NCBI GenBank assembly: GCA_029851415.1
Contig: CM056743.1
Coordinates: forward strand, 28,160,405 to 28,224,404
Reading direction: 5' to 3'
DNA from: Eretmocerus hayati
Lineage: Eukaryota > Arthropoda > Insecta > Hymenoptera > Aphelinidae
Length of the DNA: 64,000 nucleotides
Part shown: one piece after another, positions 37,944 to 47,986 of the stretch
How positions within the stretch are numbered: position 1 is the first letter of the stretch
Layout: the number at the start of each line of letters is the position of its first letter
Notes under the pieces: generated by a model
Told to the model about the DNA's origin: nothing
The model's database searches: none
Seen by the model: only the letters and a program-made list of their open reading frames with translations
Program-made: the position numbers and the translations under genes

Positions 37944-39447
37944 CTTTTTGAAGAGAAGCGTGGTCGGCCCTGTTGCCCGGCATTCGAAGTTCCCGATTTT
38001 TGGAAGGATCCTGACCCTGCCGGGCGCCTGGAGTTTTCCTGGTGATAATTGTTTCGTCCATTTTTGAATGTTGTGGACCTCGCAGACTTGAAAAGTTTTT
38101 CCGCACTTTTCGTTTCCTTCACCTTCGCAGAGAGGTTTTTGCCGAAGAGAAGCTCGTCTGGCGCCGATTTTCTCAGCATTGGCTGAATAGATTTAGGGAA
38201 ACATGGGATGATATATGATTTCCTTGACTGTATGATCTTGTACTGGAGTTCGCCGAGTATCATAGCCGTATCGGCTAGCGTAGCTGTGAATAAGGACTCG
38301 GTAGCAGCATCCATATTATTTTTGCCTAAATTATTAAGCATTGTCATTGCTCCGCAGAGTCTAGTCATGGCTGCAGCCGCTATCTCCTGGAATTCAAATC
38401 TGTACGCGTCTCGACGCAAGGATTTTTCTTTCATGTTTGTTGCAATTTCATCATTGAGAACTGGCGCTTTGAAGGCTGTTGGTATTTCATATTTTTTCAA
38501 GAGCTTATCACGCTCGTCTTTCTTGATGCCTTTTGCGATGAAATGGCCATATCGCTTCAAAAAATCCTTATGGACACTCATCTTTACTGAGCCTGATGTA
38601 CTGGGGTCCTCACCAAGGACCTCTTTGAATATGGCAGATAAAGCTGGCTCTTCTGGCTCGTCATCTTTTTCTTCGGGATCATCAACGACCGTGCGCCTCT
38701 TCTTGCCTGTAAGCACGCAAGAAGCTTGTGGTCAGCTCATATGCTCCAAATCAACGACCGATACATCATAGCTACGGGCTTTTGCCCGGCATGTGACTTT
38801 GAGCGCATGCTAAGAAATGGCTTGCTATAAAAAGCAGAGGCTCTGAGTAAATATGGCCGTATACCTAATATGTACCATATTACAGGTTATTCGACAAAGC
38901 GGCTTGCTCAGAGGCAGCGGCTCGCTTGACGTTATTGTAAAATATTCACGGCAAGCCGTATGTAACCGCTCATGTCGTGCCGTTCTATGCACGCGCAGAG
39001 GGTGTTGAAGACGAAACGAATCTCCAAGAATTATCGAAGCTATACGGTGGTAGCGCTCGTGTGCTTGCGGAGGAAGCCGATCCGATTCCGCGAAACGCGC
39101 GGGCAAGTTAGAACTTGCACCAGCCGGCATGGCAGCGTTATGCGCCCTACCGCTTGAGCGAACGTAAAAGATTTTTTATACCTATTCACCACCGCCTACT
39201 TACTTGGGGGTTCGCTTTTCTGAAGATCTTCGTGCTCAGACTCGAAACACGAGTCAGGAACCTCGGAATCATCCGACTCGGACTCACTCTCGTCGGTTGT
39301 TGGCGAATTGGCTGCTGTTCTGCCATTCGAGCCCGCACCAGGATTGTCGAGAGGAGCTTGCTCCTGTAGCATTCGGCGATGGCAATTTTCCAACTCCTCG
39401 AGCTCGTTACCCGAACTCGCGTCTGAATTCGCCGACATCTCGCTCAC
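37856..39447 (-). CDS. DIRS gag-like protein, 2 exons
   Basis: Exon 1 is 39447-39204 and ends at a consensus GTAAGT donor. Exon 2 is 38706-37856 after a TTACAG acceptor. The 497-bp intron has matching phase and the product is about 364 aa. Exon 1 is Ser/Glu/Asp-rich (ESESDDSEVPDSCFESEHED). Exon 2 starts with a basic KKRRTVVDD stretch, has a helical central part (IAAAAMTRLCGAMTMLNNLG), and ends in a Gln/Asn/Gly-rich tail (WGQQGQKQQQPNQQQKGQYQ). No zinc knuckle is visible. By position it is the structural (gag-like) protein of the element. An unspliced reading would stop three codons past the donor, so splicing, or initiation downstream, is needed for full length. Confidence 0.75.
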
Positions 39448-39536
39448 GAGAAAATTCTATTCGTTTACGAGAAATCACAAACACAAAACACTATAAAACA
39501 GTTTCACTTCGCGATGTGCCTCTGGCGACAACGGAG

Positions 39537-39691
39537 GAAATAATGAGAGGTATGGAGTCGTGGAGAGAGCGCGGGGCCTCTCCCCCTACTCTTTTTTGTT
39601 CCTTACCTCCGATGTCAGTGCCGCCTGGCAGCGACACAAGGAAATACTACAATTGTTACTTTAATCTCGAGAGCGAAGCTCGTCGTATAAT
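39537..39691 (-). repeat. DIRS inverted terminal repeat, 5' end copy
   Basis: Inverted partner of 34567-34721. Differences are a few substitutions near the outer end and within the AAAAAAGAGTAGGGGG block. Confidence 0.9.
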
Positions 39692-39930
39692 ACTGTGAGA
39701 TTGATACAATTTACATATACTTACAAAAGCCAATTCTTTGAAAAAGTGCCTCTCAAAGTATATTGACATTATTGTAGATTTCAGAGAAAATTCGTCAGCT
39801 AGGGATATGTTATAACATGCAGTTTCAGACTCAAGAGAAATTATTTATATCAGACTATAAACAGAGAGGTACTTTGAATTTGTTTGCACTGATAAAAATA
39901 CTCTCATTGTTCAAAAAAACTTTCAAATTA

Positions 39931-40987
39931 TCAGTTACACTTAGACATGACTGTATCTATCACATCAGCCAGGAGAGTTGGAGATAAATTTTTTATTGTA
40001 GTTTTGAATTTTTCATTGGTTCTTAAAACATTGGAGTTGACCTTGATGAATTCCAAAACCCCATCTAAAAGTTTCTTTGCCTTACAAAGGTCAGCAAGTT
40101 TCAGGGCATCACCAACATTATCCACATCAAGATTATATATGAAAGTCATTTCACAAGCATTTTTGAGTCCTGTGATACCATATTTATTTGCTGCAAGAAA
40201 TAAGTCAGAATCTAATTTATCAAGATTTTCAACTTTTCCAGCATAAATATATCTCAAAATTTCTTTAATAACAGCAGGTTCAAAGTCCGGTATCTCCAGC
40301 TTGTTTTCTTTGTTTTCTTTCATATCGTGTTCAAACATTGCAAAAAAAAACAGGGCTCCTTGCTGAGAGAATATTTTTGTGGACCTGAAACTTTTCCTTT
40401 TGAACCACAAGAGTTAGATCAGAAAATTTCCCACTCTCCAAGAGGTTCTCAAAATCATCAAACTCTAGTAGGCGATGCTCTGCTTTTGTAATCATGTCTA
40501 AAGATTCACTTGGGTGTGGACCAATTATATCATCCGTCCCTTTGAAAAACATTTTTGTGACTAAAATCAAGTCACCATTGATCAAGTACTCCTTGAGGTC
40601 TGTATCATAAAATGTTATGGAATTTGTACCACTGAGTGAAACATGTTGCCCAAAGTTAAAGACCTTTTTTCGATTACTGTCAGTCAGATCAATCTTAGTG
40701 TACACCTCCAAACTGTAATTAGTTTTGGGTACCAGTTGCACTGTAGGAGACGTATAGTTTGAGTTACCACTTGGATAAAGTTTCAAAATCCATCCATATT
40801 CAACATTATTGTAGAAGGCAACAAAAGATGGAGATGTGACATACTGCCCACTCTTGAGATAGCAATTTGCAAAATCTCTTATAGCCCATGTGTAAGTATA
40901 TTCTGCAACTTTTATTTTTGTCTCGCCATGATAGCTGACAATGTTGTTCAAAAAGCCTGGTTTGTCTGCAGATTGATTATTTACCAT
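39931..40987 (-). pseudogene. MATH-BTB gene copy 2 with one-base frameshift
   Basis: An intronless minus-strand gene, paralogue of 22544-24984. The first frame runs 40987 to about 40350 and covers the whole MATH domain (YTYTWAIRDF) and the start of BTB (FSDLTLVVQKEKFQVHKNIL, SARSPV). The rest of BTB and the C-terminal helices continue in the next frame from about 40341 to 39931 (MFEHDM, LRYIYAGKVENLDKLDSDLF, ending VIDTVMSKCN). The break lies in a run of nine A (plus strand, 40342-40350) where eight would keep the frame. Without the extra base the protein would be about 351 aa. A homopolymer error in the assembly is as likely as a true inactivating mutation, so the gene may be functional. Family role: Cullin-3 substrate adaptor. 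Confidence 0.85.
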
Positions 40988-41357
40988 GATTGTGACAACT
41001 TTAAAAACCCTGAAAAATGTAAGGAGAGGATTTTGATGGAAGCAAGCACAGTGCTGGATCTAGTATTGTTTTTCAAATGATTTAATTAGTCTAAGTCTAA
41101 ATATTTAGTATATGTTTTGTTCATAGACGAACCGATTACAGATAACTAACACAAACCTTGTATGAACAGAAATGCAATTCGTTCAATTCAAACTAACTAA
41201 AATCATTCAACAAAACAAGAATGATGCAATTTTCGAGACCAAGCCCAAAACAGTGCATAACACGGTCCAGAATGAACATGGAAACACATGCATGTGTAAG
41301 TATCGACACGTGCGGAGTGGTGCGGAGCGTTATATACATGAGTGATGAGTGTATAAA
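40988..41357. promoter_or_regulatory. upstream region of MATH-BTB copy 2
   Basis: Non-coding flank between the MATH-BTB start and a transposon relic. It should hold the promoter; no specific element is recognised. Confidence 0.35.
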
Positions 41358-41386
41358 TGGGTAGTTCCGTGGAAACTTTGAAATAA

Positions 41387-41448
41387 TAGCTTTATTCGAT
41401 TATGCTGTTCGGAGCGCTCCGAATAACTAGCATAATCGAATAAATCTA
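41387..41448. repeat. 62-bp palindromic insertion
   Basis: Its left end TAGCTTTATTCGATTATGCT pairs with AGCATAATCGAATAAATCTA at the right, with GTTCGGAGCGCTCCGAA at the centre. It interrupts a sequence that is continuous in the sister copy (GAAATAACGTGTGCC near 57890), so it is a recent insertion into the element. Confidence 0.8.
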
Positions 41449-41630
41449 ATGTGTGCCTGCTAGTACGAACCCTTAAAAAATGCTTGGGAAAAACTTCCGT
41501 ACAGATCGTTTCCGACGTATTTGTTGGTGCTCTTTTTGGAGCAATCGTTAGTTTGGCGATCCAGCGTCGCCAAAAAAAATTATCATCGAAAAAGGGGTCA
41601 AAATGTCATTTCCGAGCCCACGTGAAAATC

Positions 41631-41887
41631 AATGAGTCGTATATTTGAGTCGTTGAACGAGTCATTGAACGAGTCAAATATTCATCCCATGACTCATTTG
41701 GTAACTTTTGAAATTCAAGTTTTTCTCCACCGACACTGCAATCTTCTCAGTAAAGTAGGTGGTACCTTTAAAAAACTTAGACTGTGAAGTTTTCAAAATG
41801 AGTCGTTTCAACGAGTCATTCGGGATGACTCCACATAATGAAACAAACATTGGAGTCGTTCAACGACTCGTACATGAACGACTCATT
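41631..41887. repeat. 257-bp nested hairpin element rich in GAGTCGTT
   Basis: The left end AATGAGTCGTATATTTGAGT pairs with the right end GTACATGAACGACTCATT, and both ends carry repeated GAGTCGTTGAAC units. It is absent from the sister copy near 58045, where the flanking sequence is continuous. Confidence 0.7.
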
Positions 41888-42028
41888 TGTTTCCAGGCAG
41901 GTGATGTGCTGTGGTTTTTCATTTTTTCGACCTTTGTGAGTGCATAGCACCACCGAGAGGCTCGCTCGGGTTTCGGGCGGGCAAACTCATCAAATTTGAT
42001 GATATTAAGCACCAAATCCCATCACTAT

Positions 42029-42863
42029 ACAGGGTGTCCGAAAAGTAAGTACCCCCCCCCCCCATTTTTTTCAGAAATGGTTGGGAATCGGGAAAAACCT
42101 CGGAACACGTGTCCCCTTATTTTCAGGCGGACATCCGATGGTGGCCTGGTTTTTTACCTTGAAGGTCATTTTCAAGGTCATTTGGAGGTCAACTGGATTT
42201 TTTTTAATGGAAACACCTACTTTTGACCTTGAATTCTGAAAGAACATGAAAAATGATGAAACTTTTGTTTGAAATTTTTCTTCACCCGACCTGGCCTTGG
42301 CGAGATAAATGGAGGTCAGCACGGGTTGACGGTAACCGCTGTCGCTCCAATAGTGAGCATTTTATCGAAAAATGTATGGGATAAAAGCTGTTCATGATCA
42401 CAGTAGAGGAGAGCTTATGACATTGTTTCCGACCTTGGAGGTCATTTTCAAGGTCATTTGAAGGTCAACTCAAAATTTCAAAACCTCAAAGCTGTAGCTC
42501 AAACCCATTTTGCCGTGAGATCAATTTTGGTGGCGAAATGGCAGGTCCGTGTGGTTGCTTGAAAATATGTCAGGTCCGTGTGACGCATATGCGTGTACCT
42601 CATCTCTTCGGTACTGATGAGTGGGAAAATTTACATTCGTGCGCGAGTTTATTCGTACTTTACATGTTTCAAAAAGTCGAAAAATACATCTTAGAACTTT
42701 CGGAAAGGCGAATTGGGGTTGGCATTTTTTCGACCCCCAAATATCGAAGTTTCCGCGGAACTACCGATATACGCTCCGCACCACCTACATATTAGGGCTC
42801 TCTATTATCGGGATCACTTGGAACTGTCTTTGTGCTCAAGGCTCAAGGCGTCATATACCTACA

Positions 42864-42907
<44 letters not shown>

Positions 42908-43002
42908 TCATTTCGGAGCATTTCGGCCAGAGCCGTCACCGCAGGGGGGTCTGAAAAAAATCCCAAAAAATTTTCGGCATCCGGGGTGACTGTGGCCACC
43001 CT
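42029..43002. repeat. possible repeat with ACAGGGTG ends
   Basis: ACAGGGTGTCCGAAAAGT at 42029 resembles ends common in insect repeats, and CCACCCTGT at about 42993-43001 could be its inverted partner. Inside are repeats of AAGGTCATTTTCAAGGTCA near 42165 and 42440. The span overlaps the end of the 41358-42767 element and the assignment is tentative. Confidence 0.3.
42872..42904. repeat. (TA)n microsatellite
   Basis: About sixteen TA units directly before a TGAGTCATTTCGGAGC sequence that resembles a transposon end. Confidence 0.9.
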
Positions 43003-43005
43003 GTT
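42904..43005 (+). mobile_element. fragment related to the 49980-52012 foldback element
   Basis: TGAGTCATTTCGGAGC, GCCGTCACCGCAGGGGGGTCTG and the following AAAAATCCCAAAAAATTTT match the first 70 bp of the large foldback at 49980 with scattered changes. Only the end is recognisable. It abuts a TA run, consistent with TA target choice. Confidence 0.6.
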
Positions 43006-44077
43006 GTTTTTACTGTTCTTAAGAATGCAAATGGATGAAAATGAATCCTGAGTAAAGCATTTTGAAGAAGTCAAGACGCATCGAATAACCTACTAGTATT
43101 AAGATACATAGTAGTTTGGTCGAAAAATCGCAATGAGAATTTAATTAGAAGCTCCAAAGCAGCCATAATCACCCCGGTTTACGGTATTTTGACGGATGGA
43201 TAGAGTCGATCATAGTTTTTTTGGCGTTTCTTCGCTGCAGATGAAACGCCGGAGTTGAAATTTTCTCCCGATCCAATTGATTCAAGAAATCTTTGATTTT
43301 CTTAGCTTTGCTGGTAAGCGTAATTTCCCATCAAGCTGCAAACTCTTTTTTATAAACTAATCATTACATGTCAAAAAACATACATTTGCAAAAAATGTGT
43401 GCGCAGTTTTTATCACTTACTGATGAATACTTACTCATGAATAAATCTATTTTCTGTCCTTGAACTTTGGAATTACACTAATTACTCTTCCTACTCGCTT
43501 CCTATGCACGACTTCTGAATGAGAATACTATTTACTAAATGTATTGTATTGATTCTCTATCTCTTTCTGACTATGCATTCAGAACATCCTAGGATCTTTA
43601 CATTGGAACCTTGATAAGTCCTTGAAAATCCCTTTGAGCTCCTCCAGAGGTGAATAGTTTTAACTGACACTGTTATAATGTTTCAAATTAGAAACGAAAA
43701 CTCCGAAAACAGTTCTTTATTAGGGCATAATTTATTTAAAAAACCAAACAATACATTTTCCAGGTGTAGTTTTGATCTTCAATACTCAAAAATCGAATTC
43801 CATAGAAAATTCATGTTGAGATGTGGTGAATGATGGATCGGTACCTTATAAATAGAGGTCACTCATCCTTCGTAACTCACAAAAACTGAAGTTATAGAAG
43901 CAACAACAAAAATGGTAAAAATGGATGAGATGAGTAATGAGCTAAGATTTTCAAGCGATTTCGACGAAGAAATTGATTTGAAATTTTATTGACTTGATTT
44001 GTATAAGTATTAACTCGATAAAAACTCAGTTTCTGCAAAAATTCCGATAAATATAACATAAAAACAGCCAGTAAATT
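43006..44077. other. no gene recognised
   Basis: AT-rich sequence lacking recognisable coding exons or clear repeats. A LINE body may begin somewhere in its last part. Confidence 0.35.
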
Positions 44078-44666
44078 GTGAATTCATCAAGTCCTCTCGA
44101 ATTTTCCACAACGTATCTCGGCTCATTCGAAACCTTATTATATGTCCTTCAAATTAGGTCAACCTATGCGATTTACGGACCACGAACACTCTCATCTCTT
44201 GACTATAATGATATTGTCCTCATTTTCTCTTTGTTGAGAAATTACCTAAACTGTGACATTCTCAAAACCAAATTGTATGAAAGAGAGATACCATACGAGC
44301 TGAGGAATCCTAGAACTATTCTTAAGTCCCAATATTCTCAGAATTATCTTTTCTACTCTCCATTAGCTAGATCTAAAAGAGCATGGAATAGTATTCCGCT
44401 AGGATTTCAACAAACGAAATCTATATCAAATTTTAAGCTTATTCTCAAAAGCACTTATCTCAATCTTCAAAACCAAACAGCACAATGTATTTAGATTTAC
44501 TATGATATTCTTTATTTTCCGATTTCTACTTGAACTATTGAATTTTTATTTTTTCTATTTCTAATCTTAAGCTCTCGCTAAGCAGCTCCCTAGCAATTAA
44601 GTTTGTATAATTATGTAAGGACGAAATGTCCGTTGATTTTCTAATAAAATAAAAAAAATAAAAAAA
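44078..44666 (+). mobile_element. 5'-truncated non-LTR retrotransposon (LINE) 3' end
   Basis: A 138-codon open frame (44078-44494) ends in the pattern common to LINE reverse-transcriptase C-termini: short RSTYAIYGPRTL, then YSPLARSKRAWNSIPLGFQQ and SISNFKLILKSTYLN. About 150 bp of 3' UTR follows and the copy ends in an A-rich tail (AATAAAATAAAAAAAATAAA). No catalytic reverse-transcriptase domain remains, so the copy is dead on arrival, as usual for 5' truncation. Clade cannot be assigned. Confidence 0.65.
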
Positions 44667-45701
44667 ATATGTCAAGAGCTACAAAATGAGTCCACATACG
44701 CGTGATTTGAGTGACATGGAGGCCGATTATTCAGAAATTTAGACGCAGAATAATCACGAGGCAAACCGAATAAATGGTTGACATGGCAACTGCACTTTCT
44801 GTCACCTCAATCTGTTCCATCTCTCCGTGTCCGAGGAACTTTTTGTATTCAAAAAAGCAGTTTGAAGAGTATCTCGAATAAGGAGCTGTCTCTTGTGGAT
44901 TCCCGAGGATAGAAAATCACACTCGCGTGGATCATAATCGCAATCCGCGGATTTACTAGGCAAAAGCTTCCAATTCAGGCCATACTCACGGATTACCCGA
45001 ATGGTACCGAGAAGCGAGAAATCAACGATCACTCGTGGGACCCGCGTAAATTCGTGAGGATCTTGTGAATAGAAGTCTAACTGATATTATTCCAAAAAGT
45101 TTGACTTTTTTAGGTGCAAAGTCACGCGCTTGTACTCTCTCGCACTCACGTAACGAAAAATCACGGGAATAATTACGATTTGTTACCTCATATACCCTCC
45201 CTAGCTTGCATTCACTGAGAATAAAATATTGCCGTCAGACCAGTACTGGATTGTCACCACAGCAAAATGATTTTGTTATTGCATGCGAATAACCTATAAT
45301 AATGATTTTGATATCGCATGCGACAAATATAATCGAATAATCTTTCGATTATATTTGTCCCTGTACCGTCACCATGTGCAAAAAATTGGTAGCTTTTGTG
45401 GCAAAATAGCCGTAATGTGACTGTGAATCCATCAAGTATCAGAGCATTTGAAATATACGGGCCACGTTTAATTATTCTGGCAGTAATACCAGACTGCCAA
45501 ACCGATCTGATGGATTGATGCGATGACAAAATCGGTATTGCTTTCCTGGCTATTCCACTTTTGGGTCGTACGGCAAAACATCTTTTCTCAGTGTATGCTA
45601 TTCTGAATCAGCATCCAGAGTCGCATCTCGCATCTCGCATCGCAATTGTATCGTCGTCTTTTGGGCGCTCCCCAGTCCCAAAACATAGCCTTAGCGTTCG
45701 A
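44667..45701. other. no gene recognised
   Basis: About 1 kb with short open frames only. It includes the small hairpin at 45322-45359. Confidence 0.35.
45322..45359. repeat. perfect short hairpin
   Basis: GACAAATATAATCGAA and its exact complement TTCGATTATATTTGTC surround a few bases. It stands alone; its role is unknown. Confidence 0.7.
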
Positions 45702-46064
45702 GGCGCCATCTTGCATTCAAATTGATTTATTATAAATATAAAATCAACCACACGCCAAACAACAGAGCCACTGATTGCGATATTCACTTACGTGCAGATA
45801 ATTTTTCTGGAAATTTTGAAAAAAAATTTATCAAGATGGGTGCTAACTTGAGCTCATAAAGTTGTGGCAAAGTACCTCAATCTCATGATTTAAAAAAATT
45901 TCGCCACAACTTCATACGAGCTCAATTTTGCCCCGATCTTGATGAAACTTATTTAGAAATCCGCAGAAAAGTTATCCGCACGTGGGTGAACATAGTATTC
46001 CGTTCTCCCTTGTTTGGTTGATTTAATATTTACAATAAACCAATTTGACCGCAAAGATGGCGCC
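45702..46064. mobile_element. 363-bp hairpin MITE upstream of ankyrin gene 1
   Basis: GGCGCCATCTTGCATTCAAATT pairs with the right end AATTTGACCGCAAAGATGGCGCC. Further paired blocks follow inward (GATTTATTATAAATAT/ATATTTACAATAAACC; ACGTGCAGATAA/TTATCCGCACGT; GAGCTCATAAAGTTGTGGC/GCCACAACTTCATACGAGCTC). The centre is near 45880. It ends 318 bp before the ankyrin start codon. No coding capacity. Confidence 0.8.
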
Positions 46065-46381
46065 ACGATCACTGATTTGAAGCCACGGGAGCACCCTTTA
46101 GTCTAAATTATAACTTGAGTTGTGTGAATCACGCTGCTATTGATGTCGTGATTAGTCGTGAGAAGTCATCGTGCTCGTTTGTTCTGATATCGATTAGCAT
46201 CATGCAACTCGATTATGAATCCTGCTTCTGAATTGTTGATGGCGTCTGCACAATAACCTGTGTTTTTGGTGTGAAAATTCAGAGCGCATACTATTTATTA
46301 TCAGTGCAGTGTTTATTGTTTGTGGGCAGATTGAATGTATTGTTTGACTTCTACTAAACTTATTGTTGTCCATCATCCAAG
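46065..46381 (+). promoter_or_regulatory. 5' flank of ankyrin gene 1, conserved with gene 2
   Basis: Several blocks match the flank of the second ankyrin gene: CGTGCTCGTTTGTTCTGATAT versus CGTGGTCGTTTATTGTTCTGACAT near 62660, and TTATTGTTTGTGGGCAGA.. TATTGTTTGA near 46310 versus 63280. The duplication therefore included upstream DNA. Confidence 0.6.
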
Positions 46382-47986
46382 ATGTCGTCAACCACTCGGT
46401 CAACCAAGAGGAAACTAACGTGTCTCGGCGAAGATCGTGGATTCGACTCGTTTAAAAGTGAGAAGCTACTGGTTACAATAAAGAATGTCACAAAAGGTAG
46501 CTTTGTGTTGAGGCGGTTGAGGCCAAGGCTTGTCACCGAGCTTGATAACAATTTCAACGTTCAACGGTTATTGAAAGACGGAGCCGATCCAAATATTTTA
46601 GGTAATGATGGAAAGGGGTGCTTACATTACGTAGCCATGCACAACAACATTAGAGCTAGTGATAAAATCGTGAGCTTGTTGCTGTCGGTCGGTGCATCAC
46701 CCGATATCGTCGACAACGAAGGAAATACGCCGTTGCTGCTCGCCGCAAGCTCGGAATACGAAAATGAGGGAGTCTTTGAAAAGTTGACAAAAGCTCGCGT
46801 TGATGTAAACAGGAAAGACTCTCGAGGATGGACAAGCTTGCAATACGCTGCTCGACTGGGCAAAACATCGTTTGTTCGATGTCTGCTCGCTGCCGGAGCT
46901 TCCTTTCCTGATCCTGACGACGAGGGTGAATATGGATTTAAACAAATTGTGAAAGATAATAGAGTGGCCGTAGCTCGCCTCTATCTGGAGCATGGACTCG
47001 ATCTTAGCAGGTATAATCCTCAAAATCCGCAAGACTTTTCCCCCTTGCACGATGCTATTGAGTCCTGGGGAGGAAGCGATATGTTATCTCTCTTGTTAGA
47101 ATACAATCACGGCATTCTTGATCTTGAACACGAAAATGAAATAGGTCAGTCACCACTTTGTCGTGCTGCGTATTATGAATCTCCGGAGTGTATAGAATTA
47201 TTGATTAATCAAAATGTCAACATCGAACACGCCGATGAAGAAGGTCATACTCCTTTGGAACTTTTGGCGATGAAAGAAAGTGCATTGAGTGGTCCCTTTG
47301 ACAATTATGATTTTGATCGCCGTGAACAATGCATTCGGCTATTAGTATTAGAAGCTGGTGCCAAACTTGGAGATATTCTCGACGAGCTCTTGCCAGCTGA
47401 TGTAGTGGATGACATCTTGAATATTCTCGAAAACAACCCTCGTGCTTATGATAGACGCATTCAGCAAGCAATTGGTAACGATCTCCGAAATATTGAATTT
47501 TGGTTAGAAATAGCCAAGTGTATCGTCAAATATAGGGTGTTGTACGAGAGTAAGAATTCGCTAGTCGAAGAGCCAATGGAAAATGGTAAAATGAGTGAAT
47601 CAAAGAAACTGCGAAGCTACTTTGAAGTCTGCCAAGCTGAGATCTCTCTGTTGAAGAGCACATCTCTCACTAGTTTTATCAACTATCATGACATTCTTGC
47701 TGCGGCGAGCAGAGACTTTTACAAGCGCGTTAGAGATGAACGCGTTTATGAAACATTTGATGAAGCAAACCTCGAGAGTCGATTCCCCGTATATGCCAAA
47801 GAACTCGGGAAATCTTTCAACAATTTGAAGAAGATACACCAAATTTGGGAAAGAGCCGTGACTAACTTAGCCCTACTCTTTGGACTCAATTCAGTTGTGT
47901 ATTATTCAATCATCCGAAAAATCCTGGGTTTTCTTGATAAAAATGATTTATTCTCTACAGCTGAGATCAAATCTGAACCGAAGTAA
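46382..47986 (+). CDS. ankyrin-repeat protein with PRANC-like C-terminus, intronless
   Basis: A single 534-codon exon. Ankyrin repeats run from about residue 55 to 320, recognised by blocks such as LLKDGADPNILGNDGKGCLH, LLLSVGASPDIVDNEGNTPL, RGWTSLQYAARLGKTSFVRC and ECIELLINQNVNIEHADEEG. The last ~110 residues have no ankyrin pattern but show the layout of PRANC domains: a CQAEISLLKS helix, a middle with RFPVYAKELG, and an end RKILGFLDKNDLF. PRANC is an F-box-like domain known from parasitoid wasps, Wolbachia and poxviruses, where it links ankyrin-bound targets to SCF ubiquitin ligase. Lack of introns next to intron-rich neighbours fits acquisition by transfer or retroposition; no poly-A tail is seen. 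A paralogue starts at 63376. The PRANC call is by eye and moderate; the ankyrin call is firm. Confidence 0.85.
   Translation: MSSTTRSTKRKLTCLGEDRGFDSFKSEKLLVTIKNVTKGSFVLRRLRPRLVTELDNNFNVQRLLKDGADPNILGNDGKGCLHYVAMHNNIRASDKIVSLLLSVGASPDIVDNEGNTPLLLAASSEYENEGVFEKLTKARVDVNRKDSRGWTSLQYAARLGKTSFVRCLLAAGASFPDPDDEGEYGFKQIVKDNRVAVARLYLEHGLDLSRYNPQNPQDFSPLHDAIESWGGSDMLSLLLEYNHGILDLEHENEIGQSPLCRAAYYESPECIELLINQNVNIEHADEEGHTPLELLAMKESALSGPFDNYDFDRREQCIRLLVLEAGAKLGDILDELLPADVVDDILNILENNPRAYDRRIQQAIGNDLRNIEFWLEIAKCIVKYRVLYESKNSLVEEPMENGKMSESKKLRSYFEVCQAEISLLKSTSLTSFINYHDILAAASRDFYKRVRDERVYETFDEANLESRFPVYAKELGKSFNNLKKIHQIWERAVTNLALLFGLNSVVYYSIIRKILGFLDKNDLFSTAEIKSEPK

Larger units (their letters stand above)
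34526..39691 (-). mobile_element. full-length DIRS-type tyrosine-recombinase retrotransposon
   Basis: About 5.17 kb, read on the minus strand as gag, then RT/RNase H/methyltransferase, then tyrosine recombinase. Inverted terminal repeats lie at 34567-34721 and 39537-39691. An internal complementary region at about 34808-34920, just inside the 3' end, contains the complement of the outer 3' end joined to a copy of the outer 5' end. That is the hallmark of DIRS1-group elements, which replicate through a circle and integrate by a recombinase without target duplication. All three genes are open. The gag gene has a spliceosomal intron. Confidence 0.93.
41358..42767. mobile_element. non-autonomous DNA transposon with internal insertions
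   Basis: The left end TGGGTAGTTCCGTGGAAACTT pairs with the right end AAGTTTCCGCGGAACTACC at about 42748-42765. The right end is followed by TA. The interior from 41450 matches a second copy at 57866-58083 over about 200 bp (TACGAACCCTT, CATCGAAAAAGGGGTCAAAA, GTGGTTTTTCATT). Relative to that copy it carries a 62-bp palindrome and a 257-bp hairpin insert. No transposase is present. The 42029-42330 part may belong to yet another repeat. Confidence 0.7.

Noticed and set aside
42872..42904. (TA)n run considered as a target for a regulatory TATA array
   Set aside because: It has no gene downstream and simply abuts a transposon fragment that targets TA.
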